23,077 nucleotides of DNA. Origin: a virus. Below are positions 1 through 7,759 of the stretch, one piece after another. The notes under the pieces were generated by a model. The model was given only the letters and a program-made list of their open reading frames with translations. It was not told the origin of the DNA and searched no databases. The position numbers and the translations under genes were made by a program. Position 1 is the first letter of the stretch. Every line of letters begins with the position of its first letter. The DNA lies in IMG/VR virus record IMGVR_UViG_3300017732_000074, positions 1 to 23,077 of that record. The stretch is one strand, 5' to 3'.

Positions 1-1
1 A

Positions 2-40
2 GACACAGATGAATATTTTTGGAAGGCAAAAGATGAATGA
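2..40 (+). CDS. C-terminal end of an upstream gene (partial)
   Basis: The frame starting at base 2 reads DTDEYFWKAKDE and then TGA. The stop overlaps the ATG of the next gene as ATGA (37-40), the stop/start coupling used throughout this window. This makes it likely that the twelve codons are the end of a real co-transcribed plus-strand gene beginning left of the window. Too little is left to assign a family. Confidence 0.5.
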   Translation, partial: DTDEYFWKAKDE

Positions 41-219
41 TAGAGTTTCTTCTGGTCTTCATGCTCAACGAAAGAGTGATAGATCAGACACAAAGATTTA
101 AAAATATTAACAGTTGTTTGTATTTTGCAAGACGTTTGAACAGCCAACCAAATGTTCCACTACCAGATGGTGAAATCGGTAAAATCACTGCATATTGTAA
201 GCCTGTCCGAAAAAACTAG
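37..219 (+). CDS. Small conserved phage protein, unknown function
   Basis: A 60-residue protein with a hydrophobic start (MIEFLLVFML), then NERVIDQTQRF, a CLYFARRLNSQP segment and the ending ITAYCKPVRKN. I recall similar small proteins with a 'CLYFA..LNSQP...ITAYCKPV' pattern in uncultured marine phages, but none with a known role. The start is supported by GGAAGG about ten bases upstream and the ATGA overlap with the preceding gene. ATG at 33 is in another frame and gives only a 22-codon frame. The short hydrophobic N-terminus could be a buried strand or a weak membrane segment; it is too short to decide. This is the last plus-strand gene before the convergent replication block. Confidence 0.7.
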   Translation: MIEFLLVFMLNERVIDQTQRFKNINSCLYFARRLNSQPNVPLPDGEIGKITAYCKPVRKN

Positions 220-243
220 GCTCTCAGATCGACACACAGAGCC
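219..243. terminator. Weak hairpin between convergent genes
   Basis: GGCTCT (219-224) pairs with AGAGCC (238-243) around a 13-base loop, just after the stop of the 60-residue gene and before the end of the polymerase gene. There is no clean T run directly after it; T-rich sequence follows only from about 280. It may help end plus-strand transcription, but the signal is weak. Confidence 0.25.
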
Positions 244-312
244 GAAACGATATGTCCGTGTGTGATTATATCCTAAAAATACCTTTGTTTTTGTATGTTT
301 TTGTATTGTCCA

Positions 313-2223
313 CTATCCAACTTCTCCCCAATTTGACCCCATTTCAGCATCCACATCAAAGGGAATTTTAAGTTCTGGTACACAATTAGACATAATCTCT
401 TTGACTTGTTCTATTTGTTTGTCATTTTCAATATTAAAACACAATTCATCATGCACTGTTAGCATTGGTGTAAGACCAGCATCGTAACAATCAACCATAG
501 CTTTCTTAGTTTGATCTGCACTTGACCCTTGGATAAGTCTGTTTAGTGCCTTGTATGTAAAAGCTCTTCTGATTCTACCTTTACCACCATACTCATCGAT
601 AGCTTCTTTCATAGGCAATGCTCTGTTGTATTGATAAGATATAGGCTCGTACATATTAAATCTACATTTACGGCCCAACCAAGTTCTAATTACTCCACTC
701 TGTGATGCTTTCTTTGTTGTCTTCTCTGATATTGATTTTAGAAACGGAACTTTATCATTATATTTATTTAAAAGAGCAGTTGCTTCATCTACAGTTAGAT
801 CAAGAATGTTTGCTAATTTACCTTTACCCATTCCATACATCAATCCAAGATTCACAGTCTTCGCTTGTTTTCTAGGTATGCCTGCTATGTCTGCCACAAT
901 CTGATGAAAGTCAGCTTCTCCTTTTTTATACAAAGCTACAACGTCATCTATCTGTGGGTGTCTGTCAAAGCCTGTCAATGTAGCACAGTAATGCACTAAC
1001 CATCTTGGTTCTTGTGAAGCATAGTCAAAAGATCCCCACTTTGATCCTTCTTCTGGAATAAATAATCCTCTAATAAGTTTTTTTATATATGGATCTCTTG
1101 CAGGTATTTGTTGCAAGTTAGGATTACTTGAGCTAAATCTACCAGTAACGGTTCCCCCGCCGTCAGAACGTAGAGGATGAAAGTCACAATGTATTCTGCC
1201 CTTATGCGAGTGTTCAAGAATTGTATCGATAAAAGTCGTATTGGCTTTATTAACTTCCCTTATCTTTATAATCTTCTTCGCAATGGGATGAGAATGATTG
1301 GCAAGAAACTGTTTTGTAAAGGCGGGGGCCCCGGACTTTTCTGTGCGAGAATACGCAAGTCCCATAGCATCAAAGACTTTTGCTACAGATGTGGCGACCC
1401 AAGGTTCTATCGTAACTCCAGTTTCTTTGACTATCTCATCTACAAGTGATTTTTCTAAAGTAGTTAATTCTTTCTTAACCTGCTCAGCTTTATTTAAATC
1501 TACTCGTACACCTGCTGTTTTCATATCCAAAAGCAAAGGTGTAAGTCTAGTTTCTAATTCAAAAATACCACTACATTCTTCTTTGGTTATATCTTTTCTC
1601 AACACATCCCAAAGTTTCAGAGTTATGGCAGCATCATGTTCTGCATAAGCACCAACATAACGAGGTGGTAGTTTCCACATGCCAGACTTTGGATCTACAC
1701 CAAACTCTTCGGCGGCACTCTTGAGCATCTTCTCATCTTTGTATGTACCAAGATGATCTCCAGCCAACGAATTTAAATTATAATATCTTCTGTTCTCATT
1801 TAACAAAGGTGCTGCAACCATGGTATCTCTGATCTTGCCTTTGACTTCTACACCCTCTGCTCTAAGCCAACCAAGATCATACAGTGCATTGTGGAACACG
1901 AATGTTTTAGTTGTATCTTTACATAATTCTGTCAGCCACTGCATAACAACCCTTCTTGGCATGTTACCCACAGTGTGTGCTATTGGAAAATACCAAGAAC
2001 TATCTCCCGCAGCGACTGCTATACCTATGATATGTCCATCTTTTCTGCACCAACCAGGCCCTAACTTTATCAAGTTTTCATCTTTAGTTTCTAAGTCGAT
2101 AGCTATCGTATCGTATTGAGACAGATCTGGTATAGTTTGAGGTGGTGTCCAATCAGAGTCCACATTACCCCATGCCACATCTTTTATATCTTGTTCCAAT
2201 AAATGGTATTGGTCACTTGTCAT
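313..2223 (-). CDS. polA: DNA polymerase I, family A, with 3'-5' exonuclease
   Basis: The replicative phage polymerase, 636 residues. The N-terminal DEDDy proofreading domain shows Exo I DLET (43-46), Exo II HNALYD (111-116) and Exo III with Y193 and D197. The polymerase domain shows TGRFSSSNPNLQQIP (360-374), motif A with D400 in FDYASQEPR, motif B (O-helix) with R451, K455, L459 and Y463, and motif C VHDE with H591-D592-E593. All catalytic acids are present. There is no 5' nuclease domain, as usual for phage enzymes. L459 aligns with E. coli Pol I F762, a position where many marine phages carry leucine. The ATG has GGTGGAG about ten bases upstream and overlaps the DUF6378-like gene by 11 bases, so it is the last gene of the replication operon. 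Confidence 0.97.
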   Translation of the reverse strand: MTSDQYHLLEQDIKDVAWGNVDSDWTPPQTIPDLSQYDTIAIDLETKDENLIKLGPGWCRKDGHIIGIAVAAGDSSWYFPIAHTVGNMPRRVVMQWLTELCKDTTKTFVFHNALYDLGWLRAEGVEVKGKIRDTMVAAPLLNENRRYYNLNSLAGDHLGTYKDEKMLKSAAEEFGVDPKSGMWKLPPRYVGAYAEHDAAITLKLWDVLRKDITKEECSGIFELETRLTPLLLDMKTAGVRVDLNKAEQVKKELTTLEKSLVDEIVKETGVTIEPWVATSVAKVFDAMGLAYSRTEKSGAPAFTKQFLANHSHPIAKKIIKIREVNKANTTFIDTILEHSHKGRIHCDFHPLRSDGGGTVTGRFSSSNPNLQQIPARDPYIKKLIRGLFIPEEGSKWGSFDYASQEPRWLVHYCATLTGFDRHPQIDDVVALYKKGEADFHQIVADIAGIPRKQAKTVNLGLMYGMGKGKLANILDLTVDEATALLNKYNDKVPFLKSISEKTTKKASQSGVIRTWLGRKCRFNMYEPISYQYNRALPMKEAIDEYGGKGRIRRAFTYKALNRLIQGSSADQTKKAMVDCYDAGLTPMLTVHDELCFNIENDKQIEQVKEIMSNCVPELKIPFDVDAEMGSNWGEVG

Positions 2224-2629
2224 TTATAATTTCTCCACCTAATGCAGCGTAGCCAATAATATCAACCCAACTGTCATCGTGTTCTATCGTTTCTGCTAGT
2301 CTAGCTAGTTTTACACCAACCATACAAGCCACAACTTCTTGTGCCGTAACTTCTCTTGCCAATATGACAGACCATATCTTGGCTATTCTTTCATGATTAA
2401 ATTTAGCAGGCCCATACTCTTTGGCTCTCGGACCATTGATTAGTTTCTCTGCCTCATCTAAGAAATATTTTCTGTCTTTTTTATTTTTTTCAAAACCTTT
2501 TACTGGTTTACCAAAAGGGGTTTTGTCTGTAGTTTCAAGCACTTCACACATATCATGAACATAACTATCCCAAAATGGTCTAGGGTCTTTTTCGTCAGTT
2601 GCTTGTTGTAAATACCATTCTTTCTTCAT
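2213..2629 (-). CDS. DUF6378-like phage protein
   Basis: A 138-residue protein. The C-terminal half, with GPRAKEYGP, the NHERIAKIWSVIL stretch, EVTAQEVVACMVGVKLARL and HDDSWVDIIGYAALGGEI, matches my memory of the DUF6378 phage family, which is helical and of unknown biochemical role. Its helical pattern with acidic residues resembles nucleotide-pyrophosphohydrolase (MazG-like) folds, but that is only a guess. The longest frame begins at 2710, but the ATG at 2629 is preceded by GGAG and overlaps the helicase stop as ATGA, so I chose it. It sits between helicase and polymerase, suggesting a nucleotide-pool or replication accessory role. Confidence 0.8.
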   Translation of the reverse strand: MKKEWYLQQATDEKDPRPFWDSYVHDMCEVLETTDKTPFGKPVKGFEKNKKDRKYFLDEAEKLINGPRAKEYGPAKFNHERIAKIWSVILAREVTAQEVVACMVGVKLARLAETIEHDDSWVDIIGYAALGGEIINDK

Positions 2630-4203
2630 CTTAAATCTCCAAATTGATGTTGTCCTGATCCTACTACTATGTGTAGTTCTTTCTTTGCTCTTGTTACACC
2701 TACATACCAAACTCTCTTTTCGGCATCTTGATCCTCACTTTCAATACATGCCTTCGTTGAGTCTAGCAACAATGCTACATTATCAGCTTCTCCACCTTTT
2801 GCTCTGTGAATAGTAGATACACGAATTCTAGGATCTGCCGAAAGGATCTTCTCTCCTCTCTTTCTTACAGATATTATGTATGCAGCGACTTGTTCTGATA
2901 TCTTTAAGACATTTTGCCATGTTACAAAGTTATTTGCCTCAAAACCACATATTCTTTTAAGGTCTATCAAGTTCCATTCCTCATCGTCTGATAGAGAATA
3001 CATGATTTTTCTACCCGATTTTTGTATATATTTAGGATCTATAAGTTTTGAAAAAGGTTTCAATAAATCGGCAGGCACTGTTGCTCCTCTCTGTAACTTT
3101 AGCCAAACTTCTATTGCCACTAGTACATTAACGGATACAGACCATCCTTCTCCTTCTCTCCAAAACACATAGCCTTCTTCTCTTAACTTATTGCAAACTT
3201 TATTAGCTATGTAGTTAGTCCTAGTTAAAATTAACCACTCGCCTTCTGTCATATCAACATCAAGAATGTCATTATGCCATGTAACAAATCCTTTTTCTTT
3301 TGTTGGATTCCACGATTTGTTTTCTCGTTTCGTGATTTGATCGGTCAATCCTTTAGCAAAAGCAAAGGGATGTTCTGGAACACGATATGATTTACTCAGT
3401 ATATATTTAGTTTCACTAGCATTAAGAAAGTTATCTACGTCAACACCCATCCACGAATATATTGCTTGGTCATCATCCCCTGCATAATAAACTTTTTGAG
3501 AATTAGGAACTAATACGTCTTTAACCATCTTCCATTGCAGTGGAGCTAAGTCTTGAGCCTCGTCTATGATAAGCAGATCAAACTCGGGAGATGTCCCTTT
3601 CCATATAAACTTTTCTATCATGTCAATGAAGTCATACTTACCTTGTCTTTTTTTATAATCTTTGAAAGCCTTGTCTAACACACTTAACTGTTGCCAATTT
3701 AAACTGTGATCCCAGCCTTTGTGAAACTCTTCTTGTAGATCTACTTGTTTTACTCTCGCATATTGGATCAATGACATGTACTTATCGCCACCAGCACCAA
3801 CATTGAAGAGTGGACCTTCTTCTATGTTTACTGTCTGTGTGGTTCTGAAATCTAGACCTACAAGTTTACCTAACTCATTATAATCACGACCCGACATTAC
3901 TTCTGATGTACTTAAGCCAAGCCAACTAAAAGCAAGAGAGTGCAAAGTTCTGAAGTAAATTAAATCTTTTGAATCTAAACCTTCTATGTTTTTTAGTGCT
4001 CTGGTTTTTGCTTCTGTTGCAGCTTTTCTACTAAAAGACATAAAACCTATTTTTTTGGGATCAACGTAATGAGCCAGACTACCTTCAACCAATTTGATTA
4101 AAGTTGTGGTTTTACCCGTTCCAGGAGGTCCAAAGATAGTAACCTCTTTACCATCTTTTAAATATTCCTTTGGATTTTTAAATTTTTCAAAATCAATCGA
4201 CAT
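2626..4203 (-). CDS. UvrD/Rep-type superfamily 1 DNA helicase
   Basis: A 525-residue ATP-driven DNA-unwinding motor, probably acting with the neighbouring primase and polymerase. Motifs in order: Walker A GPPGTGKTT (25-33), motif Ia SFSRKAATEA (56-65), motif II LLIIDEAQDL (210-219), motif III AGDDDQAIYSW (241-251), motif IV SYRVP (272-276), motif V STIHRAKGGEADNV near the C-terminus and motif VI VGVTRAKKELHIV. The set is complete. It is shorter than cellular UvrD (about 720 residues), so the 1B/2B insert domains are reduced. The longest frame begins at 4224, but AAGGAG lies nine bases before the ATG at 4203. Its start overlaps the small upstream gene by 11 bases. Confidence 0.93.
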   Translation of the reverse strand: MSIDFEKFKNPKEYLKDGKEVTIFGPPGTGKTTTLIKLVEGSLAHYVDPKKIGFMSFSRKAATEAKTRALKNIEGLDSKDLIYFRTLHSLAFSWLGLSTSEVMSGRDYNELGKLVGLDFRTTQTVNIEEGPLFNVGAGGDKYMSLIQYARVKQVDLQEEFHKGWDHSLNWQQLSVLDKAFKDYKKRQGKYDFIDMIEKFIWKGTSPEFDLLIIDEAQDLAPLQWKMVKDVLVPNSQKVYYAGDDDQAIYSWMGVDVDNFLNASETKYILSKSYRVPEHPFAFAKGLTDQITKRENKSWNPTKEKGFVTWHNDILDVDMTEGEWLILTRTNYIANKVCNKLREEGYVFWREGEGWSVSVNVLVAIEVWLKLQRGATVPADLLKPFSKLIDPKYIQKSGRKIMYSLSDDEEWNLIDLKRICGFEANNFVTWQNVLKISEQVAAYIISVRKRGEKILSADPRIRVSTIHRAKGGEADNVALLLDSTKACIESEDQDAEKRVWYVGVTRAKKELHIVVGSGQHQFGDLR

Positions 4204-4417
4204 CGCCACATACTCCTTTTGCATCTATCTTTATCGCTTCTGGGTACAACCTCCACAGTTCTTCTATCAAGTAGTCCTCTATGAGTTTCTTATCTTCAGT
4301 GCATTGTTTAAAACTTTTAAATTCAACCTTTGGATTATAAAAACTACACAATGCCTCTCCACCTTTATACCTAGGTGCTTCAACAAAAATTACACAAAAA
4401 GCTATTAAGACTTCCAT
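4193..4417 (-). CDS. Small protein between primase and helicase, unknown
   Basis: A 74-residue protein beginning MEVLIAFCVIFVEAPRYKGG, with a hydrophobic first fifteen residues, then lysine-rich helices and the ending AIKIDAKGVCGDVD. I do not recognise a family. The ATG overlaps the primase stop as TAATG and is preceded by GAGGAGG. A longer frame to 4510 would run back through primase codons and is unlikely. The hydrophobic start could be a strand of a small alpha/beta fold or a short membrane anchor. Three cysteines (positions 8, 25 and 40) are visible in the N-terminal half, without a zinc-binding spacing. Its place suggests a replication accessory protein. Confidence 0.6.
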   Translation of the reverse strand: MEVLIAFCVIFVEAPRYKGGEALCSFYNPKVEFKSFKQCTEDKKLIEDYLIEELWRLYPEAIKIDAKGVCGDVD

Positions 4418-5955
4418 TAGAACGGAACCTCCTCTTCCTCGATTGTAATTGGTTTGATTTCTACCTCTGCTCCAAACTCTGGTATCCACCAGACTCTGAC
4501 AGTTTTCCATTTACCTTGTGATGTCTGAAACTTTTTAACAACAGAACTGTCTCCGTTGTTTACTTCTTTCAATCTCTCTTGGACTTGTGCTCTTGTATAA
4601 TTATCAAACTTTCTGTTTCTCAAGAACTCCATCAGTGAGTCTAATCTAAAGTATGTTCTAGATTCCTCTATATCTGTGTATGGTTTACCAATCACAACCT
4701 CTTCAAAACTTTGTGCTTGTACTCGACCTGTGCAAAACAGTTCAAGGTATGATAAGAACTGTCCCTTGTATGTTAGTTCTTGTGGCACTGCTATCTCATT
4801 ACAATTCTCAAGCAACATGTTGACTTGCACTTCCCAATCGCCATCTTTCATCTTTGGTGGCATGAAGTTCAACTGCTCCATACATGCTCTCTGAAATAAT
4901 CTTGGTGCTTGTAGTTCCTCTGTAGTTAGCTCTAGTCTTCTGCCATCTATGTCCAAGAACCACAGACGAGGCTCTGATAATATAACTGATAAGCCACTGA
5001 TTGCAGGCATAGATGTTGTGCCAATACCATGCTTCAAACCACGACATACACTTTGATTACAATGTGATGACATGGGTTCTTCTTTACATAGATACTGATA
5101 TTCTTTCTTCTCCAACGTAGATTGTATTGTAACAATTTCAGATGCAGGCAATGGTGGAGTAAAATGTTTTACATTCAACTGTTCTAATTGTGTCTTCCAA
5201 TCGTTAGGTTCAGACTTCTGTAAAAAGACACCGAGTTGAAAAGCCGCTTTGTTTCTGCCACCCTCAAAGATTCCCATGCTAAGTAAAGATTTAAGGCATG
5301 GAACATAACCTGGAAACAAGTTTGGTTTACCACCAACAGAGATCTCCATAAATTTTTTGGGATCACATTTTATCTTGTGCACTCTATCTATGAACTGTTG
5401 GAGAGTAGCCTCTACATAATCAGACTTCTCTTTCCAATATGCAAACCTCAAAGTTTTTTCTGCATCAAAATATGGTAGGTTTATAAAATTACCAACATCC
5501 CCTCTTTCTACCAATACTTGCTCTTGCTTTGGGAATATCTCACAACGACCATGACCAAGTGCCGCGGCTATTTCGGCAGCTTTGTCTCTAAAGTCAGCAG
5601 CTTCCATCCACTTGTCAAAGAAAAAGAATATGTGTGCACCCCCACTTTTACTACGGCACACGATACACGGGACTTTTAATTTATCTAACTTATCCACCAA
5701 CTGCTTGTGATCTAGTGGGTATTCATCAATATCAAGAGCACCGAACTTACATTGGTTCTGTTCATTAATTGGTATTGCACCGACACCTTTTCTTCCGTCT
5801 ATGTGCCCTTGCATTAATTCTAATGTTAGTGGTTGTCTTACGATAAATGATTTGGCTTTCTGTTTGCCATTCATTCTTTGATTTGAAACTTCCGTCTGTC
5901 CGTGTGCTCCACTAAAACCTTCGAAAGCATGTAATAATTCTTCTGTTAAATTCAC
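4417..5955 (-). CDS. Archaeo-eukaryotic-type primase (AEP, TOTE-like)
   Basis: A 512-residue protein likely to make primers for phage replication. The N-terminal catalytic domain shows the AEP signatures: GALDIDEY with metal-binding D75 and D77, SKSGGAHIF with H108, and CEIFPKQ (138-144). This pattern is what I associate with TOTE-type phage and plasmid primases. A helical region follows (FEGGRNKAAFQLGVFLQK, about 230-247), with cysteines at 220, 290, 299 and 304 that resemble the Fe-S or zinc cluster of PriL-like domains. The C-terminal 120 residues look like a winged helix and end in an acidic tail, IEEEEVPF, like an SSB tail. The start is GTG with GGGAG six bases upstream, directly after the terminator of the gene before. 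A separate primase-helicase is not seen; the UvrD-like helicase may supply unwinding. Confidence 0.82.
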   Translation of the reverse strand: MNLTEELLHAFEGFSGAHGQTEVSNQRMNGKQKAKSFIVRQPLTLELMQGHIDGRKGVGAIPINEQNQCKFGALDIDEYPLDHKQLVDKLDKLKVPCIVCRSKSGGAHIFFFFDKWMEAADFRDKAAEIAAALGHGRCEIFPKQEQVLVERGDVGNFINLPYFDAEKTLRFAYWKEKSDYVEATLQQFIDRVHKIKCDPKKFMEISVGGKPNLFPGYVPCLKSLLSMGIFEGGRNKAAFQLGVFLQKSEPNDWKTQLEQLNVKHFTPPLPASEIVTIQSTLEKKEYQYLCKEEPMSSHCNQSVCRGLKHGIGTTSMPAISGLSVILSEPRLWFLDIDGRRLELTTEELQAPRLFQRACMEQLNFMPPKMKDGDWEVQVNMLLENCNEIAVPQELTYKGQFLSYLELFCTGRVQAQSFEEVVIGKPYTDIEESRTYFRLDSLMEFLRNRKFDNYTRAQVQERLKEVNNGDSSVVKKFQTSQGKWKTVRVWWIPEFGAEVEIKPITIEEEEVPF

Positions 5956-5966
5956 TCTACACTCCC

Positions 5967-6006
5967 AAAATAAAAAACCGTGTAGATGAGTGTGGTATCT
6001 ACACGG
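5967..6006 (-). terminator. Rho-independent terminator after the SSB-like gene
   Basis: CCGTGTAGAT (5978-5987) and ATCTACACGG (5997-6006) form a perfect 10-bp stem with a 9-base loop. On the minus strand it is followed by TTTTTTATTTT (5977-5967). It lies ten bases after the SSB-like stop and just before the primase ribosome-binding site. It should reduce read-through, so that SSB-like protein is made in excess over primase and polymerase. Confidence 0.88.
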
Positions 6007-6015
6007 CTAGTTTAA

Positions 6016-6792
6016 TTAGAACGGTACTTCGTCTTTCTCTGCTATCTCATCAGCAGAAGCGGCAGCCATTTTGACTTCCCCTTTAGCCACACCTTGATAC
6101 ATATTACGAGCTTCAAGCATCATCTTCTCTATCTCGGGTGTAACATCATTGATACGATCTAACTTGTAGTTAAACCACTTGCCTTGATCGTTGGCTTCTA
6201 ACACAGTGGTTAATTGCCAAGCCGTTCCATAAATAGGCATAAGAGCACCACTTGGTAATCTCGCACTATTCTTTAAAGTATTCCATCTACGAGACACTTT
6301 TAATTGTGTTTTTTTCATGTCTAGAACACTCGGTGCTATCGTTCCATCGGCAGACTTTGCAATCACTAAATGTTGATGAGTTCTGACCAACTCGTTGCCG
6401 TTAGGTAACATCTCAATTGTACCTTCACGACTTGTCATAGTTATGTCTTTATCATCTGCAGCTAGTTCTCTTACAAAACCACCACCACTTGATCTGAGTT
6501 GAAATTCTAAAAACTTCTTCTCAAAGAAAGCAGGAACAACAATCACACCCTCATCTTGTTTGTACACTTCTTGTGAAACAGTATTGAAGATGTCGCCTTG
6601 TTCTGCACCTTTAATATACAAAGGATCGTCCTTTTGTAATTGTGGAGATAATGCTTGGATAATCCTTATAAAAGGTATCTGCATATCTTCCGTAGTGATA
6701 TTTTCAAGACCAACACCAGCGTCAGCTTCTAACATTTTATCTAACTCTGATGCTACCACATTAGTAGCCTTTCTTTGTGCAACTTGGTTCAT
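6016..6792 (-). CDS. Probable single-stranded DNA-binding protein (SSB-like)
   Basis: A 258-residue protein. Its middle is strand-rich (RIIQALSPQLQKDDPLY, KGAEQGDIFNT, GVIVVPAFFEKKFLEF, VRTHQHLVIA, VLDMKKTQLKVSRRWNT) and its C-terminus is a low-complexity acidic tail, ASADEIAEKDEVPF. Such a tail with a final P-F is the hallmark of bacterial SSB, where it recruits partner proteins. I recall near relatives beside primases in marine phages, usually left as hypothetical or called SSB. No classic OB-fold motif can be verified by eye, so the function is inferred from the tail, size, abundance signals and place. The ATG overlaps the coiled-coil gene as TAATG, and a strong terminator follows. Confidence 0.65.
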   Translation of the reverse strand: MNQVAQRKATNVVASELDKMLEADAGVGLENITTEDMQIPFIRIIQALSPQLQKDDPLYIKGAEQGDIFNTVSQEVYKQDEGVIVVPAFFEKKFLEFQLRSSGGGFVRELAADDKDITMTSREGTIEMLPNGNELVRTHQHLVIAKSADGTIAPSVLDMKKTQLKVSRRWNTLKNSARLPSGALMPIYGTAWQLTTVLEANDQGKWFNYKLDRINDVTPEIEKMMLEARNMYQGVAKGEVKMAAASADEIAEKDEVPF

Positions 6793-7361
6793 TACTGACC
6801 TCCCTTTATCTTAGCACGGTTGCCCTGGTATATTCCAAATAGATCAAAGTCTATTTCTTTACCACTTTCAATTCTATTCTTTACCCAGGTTTTTAAAGTC
6901 ATTGGATGTACATGCTGTTTCTTGACAGGCGCAAAGCCTTTGTTCTCAAGGTCTGCAACTACAGAACCAGCTTGATTATCTTGACCCATACTGAAACTTA
7001 CAACAACTTCGTTCTTGATAAGATCGCCTTCTCCAACCTCTCTTAGATATTGGAAAGCCTCTTGTTTCCTAGTTTCGGGTATCCTAGCGGAAACAAACTT
7101 ATCGATTGAAACTTTGTTGCCGTCAACTGTAAGACTTTCAACACCCATAGTTTCCATCAATGAGGGTATATCTTCCTCATCAACAGATCTCTTTTTCTGT
7201 TGTAGGTCTTTTAGTTGTGCTTCGGTATCTTTGATTTGTTGATTTAACTCAACAGATCTACGGATTAAAGACGATAGACTTTTAGTATCGCCTTCTCTGA
7301 CTTGCTTAAATGCTTGAGGGTCAGCTGCCTCTTGCTCGAATAGTGAATACACATCACTCAT
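6792..7361 (-). CDS. Coiled-coil protein, replication-associated, unknown
   Basis: A 189-residue protein. Residues about 33-60 (VELNQQIKDTEAQLKDLQQK) form a clear coiled coil. Then come IPSLMETMGVESLTVDGNKV, a SARIPETRKQEAFQYLREV segment and a C-terminal HPMTLKTWVKNRIESGKEID stretch. The layout (coiled coil, small beta unit, helical domain ending 'TLK.WV...IE.G') is one I have seen in phage proteins next to SSB-like genes. Its biochemical role is unknown to me; a Gam-like or SSB-loading role would fit but is unproven. The start has AAGGAGAG upstream. It is translated just before the SSB-like gene with a one-base overlap, suggesting they are made together. Confidence 0.7.
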   Translation of the reverse strand: MSDVYSLFEQEAADPQAFKQVREGDTKSLSSLIRRSVELNQQIKDTEAQLKDLQQKKRSVDEEDIPSLMETMGVESLTVDGNKVSIDKFVSARIPETRKQEAFQYLREVGEGDLIKNEVVVSFSMGQDNQAGSVVADLENKGFAPVKKQHVHPMTLKTWVKNRIESGKEIDFDLFGIYQGNRAKIKGGQ

Positions 7362-7409
7362 CGTTCTCTCCTTCTACGTTAAAGTTTATGCCCTTCGGCG
7401 GTTATAGTT

Positions 7410-7438
7410 GAAGGTATAGTTTAATTAATTATACCTTC
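7410..7438 (-). repeat. Hairpin at the end of the 58-residue RHH gene
   Basis: GAAGGTATA (7410-7418) pairs with TATACCTTC (7430-7438), with an A+T-rich loop. The right arm lies in the last codons of the small RHH gene and spans its stop. There is no T run on the minus strand after it, so it is more likely an RNA stability or processing hairpin than a full terminator. Confidence 0.45.
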
Positions 7439-7605
7439 TCGTCAACGAGTTTTTTCTTAATGCCTGCGGCACTAGACTCGTATTCTTTTTCAGTCAAATA
7501 AGTTATTGTACCACCTACAGATCTGTAGTTTTCCTTGGCTAACTCATTGAGTTTCTTCCAAGTTTCGATCCCAACTGCTATTGACTTATATTTATCTGTA
7601 TCCAT
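7429..7605 (-). CDS. Small ribbon-helix-helix protein
   Basis: A 58-residue protein, MDTDKYKSIAVGIETWKKLN followed by ELAKENYRSVGGTITYLTEK and a lysine-rich end. The pattern beta strand (KYKSIAVGI), helix (TWKKLNELAKE), turn (NYRSVGGT), helix (ITYLTEKEYE) is that of Arc/CopG-type DNA-binding dimers. It lines up with the C-terminal half of the 90-residue protein at 10922-11194 (YKSLNVRVSIYDQIKRIAKE), so the two look like paralogs. The ATG is preceded by TTTGGAG with six-base spacing. It is first in its transcript behind a candidate promoter with an inverted repeat, so it may control its own operon. It lies upstream of the coiled-coil and SSB-like genes. Confidence 0.75.
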   Translation of the reverse strand: MDTDKYKSIAVGIETWKKLNELAKENYRSVGGTITYLTEKEYESSAAGIKKKLVDEKV

Positions 7606-7622
7606 TGTTCACTCCAAAGTAA

Positions 7623-7680
7623 GTGTGGGTAGGGAAACACCAACAACGAAAGGAAAAAAGGAGAACCACCCTACCCATAC
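7623..7680 (-). promoter_or_regulatory. Leader hairpin upstream of the small RHH gene
   Basis: The core TGGGTAGGG (7626-7634) pairs perfectly with CCCTACCCA (7669-7677), and three further pairs (one G-T) extend it to a 12-bp stem. The loop is 34 bases and purine-rich on the plus strand. In the minus-strand transcript it lies in the leader, ending about 17 bases before the ATG at 7605. It may stabilise the mRNA, bind a protein, or limit access to the GGAG site; the sequence alone does not say which. Confidence 0.55.
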
Positions 7681-7689
7681 TTGAGATAT

Positions 7690-7750
7690 TGTTGCTAATA
7701 ACAACATCCGTGACAATTATAGTTCTACCAAATCTATATAAATACGTCAA
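7690..7750 (-). promoter_or_regulatory. Candidate promoter and operator for the RHH/SSB operon
   Basis: On the minus strand TTGACG (7750-7745) is followed after 17 bases by TAGAAC (7727-7722), overlapping a better-looking TATAAT (7721-7716) at a long 23-base spacing. Downstream, at about the expected start of transcription, TGTTG (7690-7694) and CAACA (7702-7706) form an inverted repeat that could be an operator. The -35 is good and the -10 assignment is uncertain. It would start the transcript encoding the small RHH, coiled-coil and SSB-like proteins. Confidence 0.45.
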
Positions 7751-7759
7751 CATAAAATC

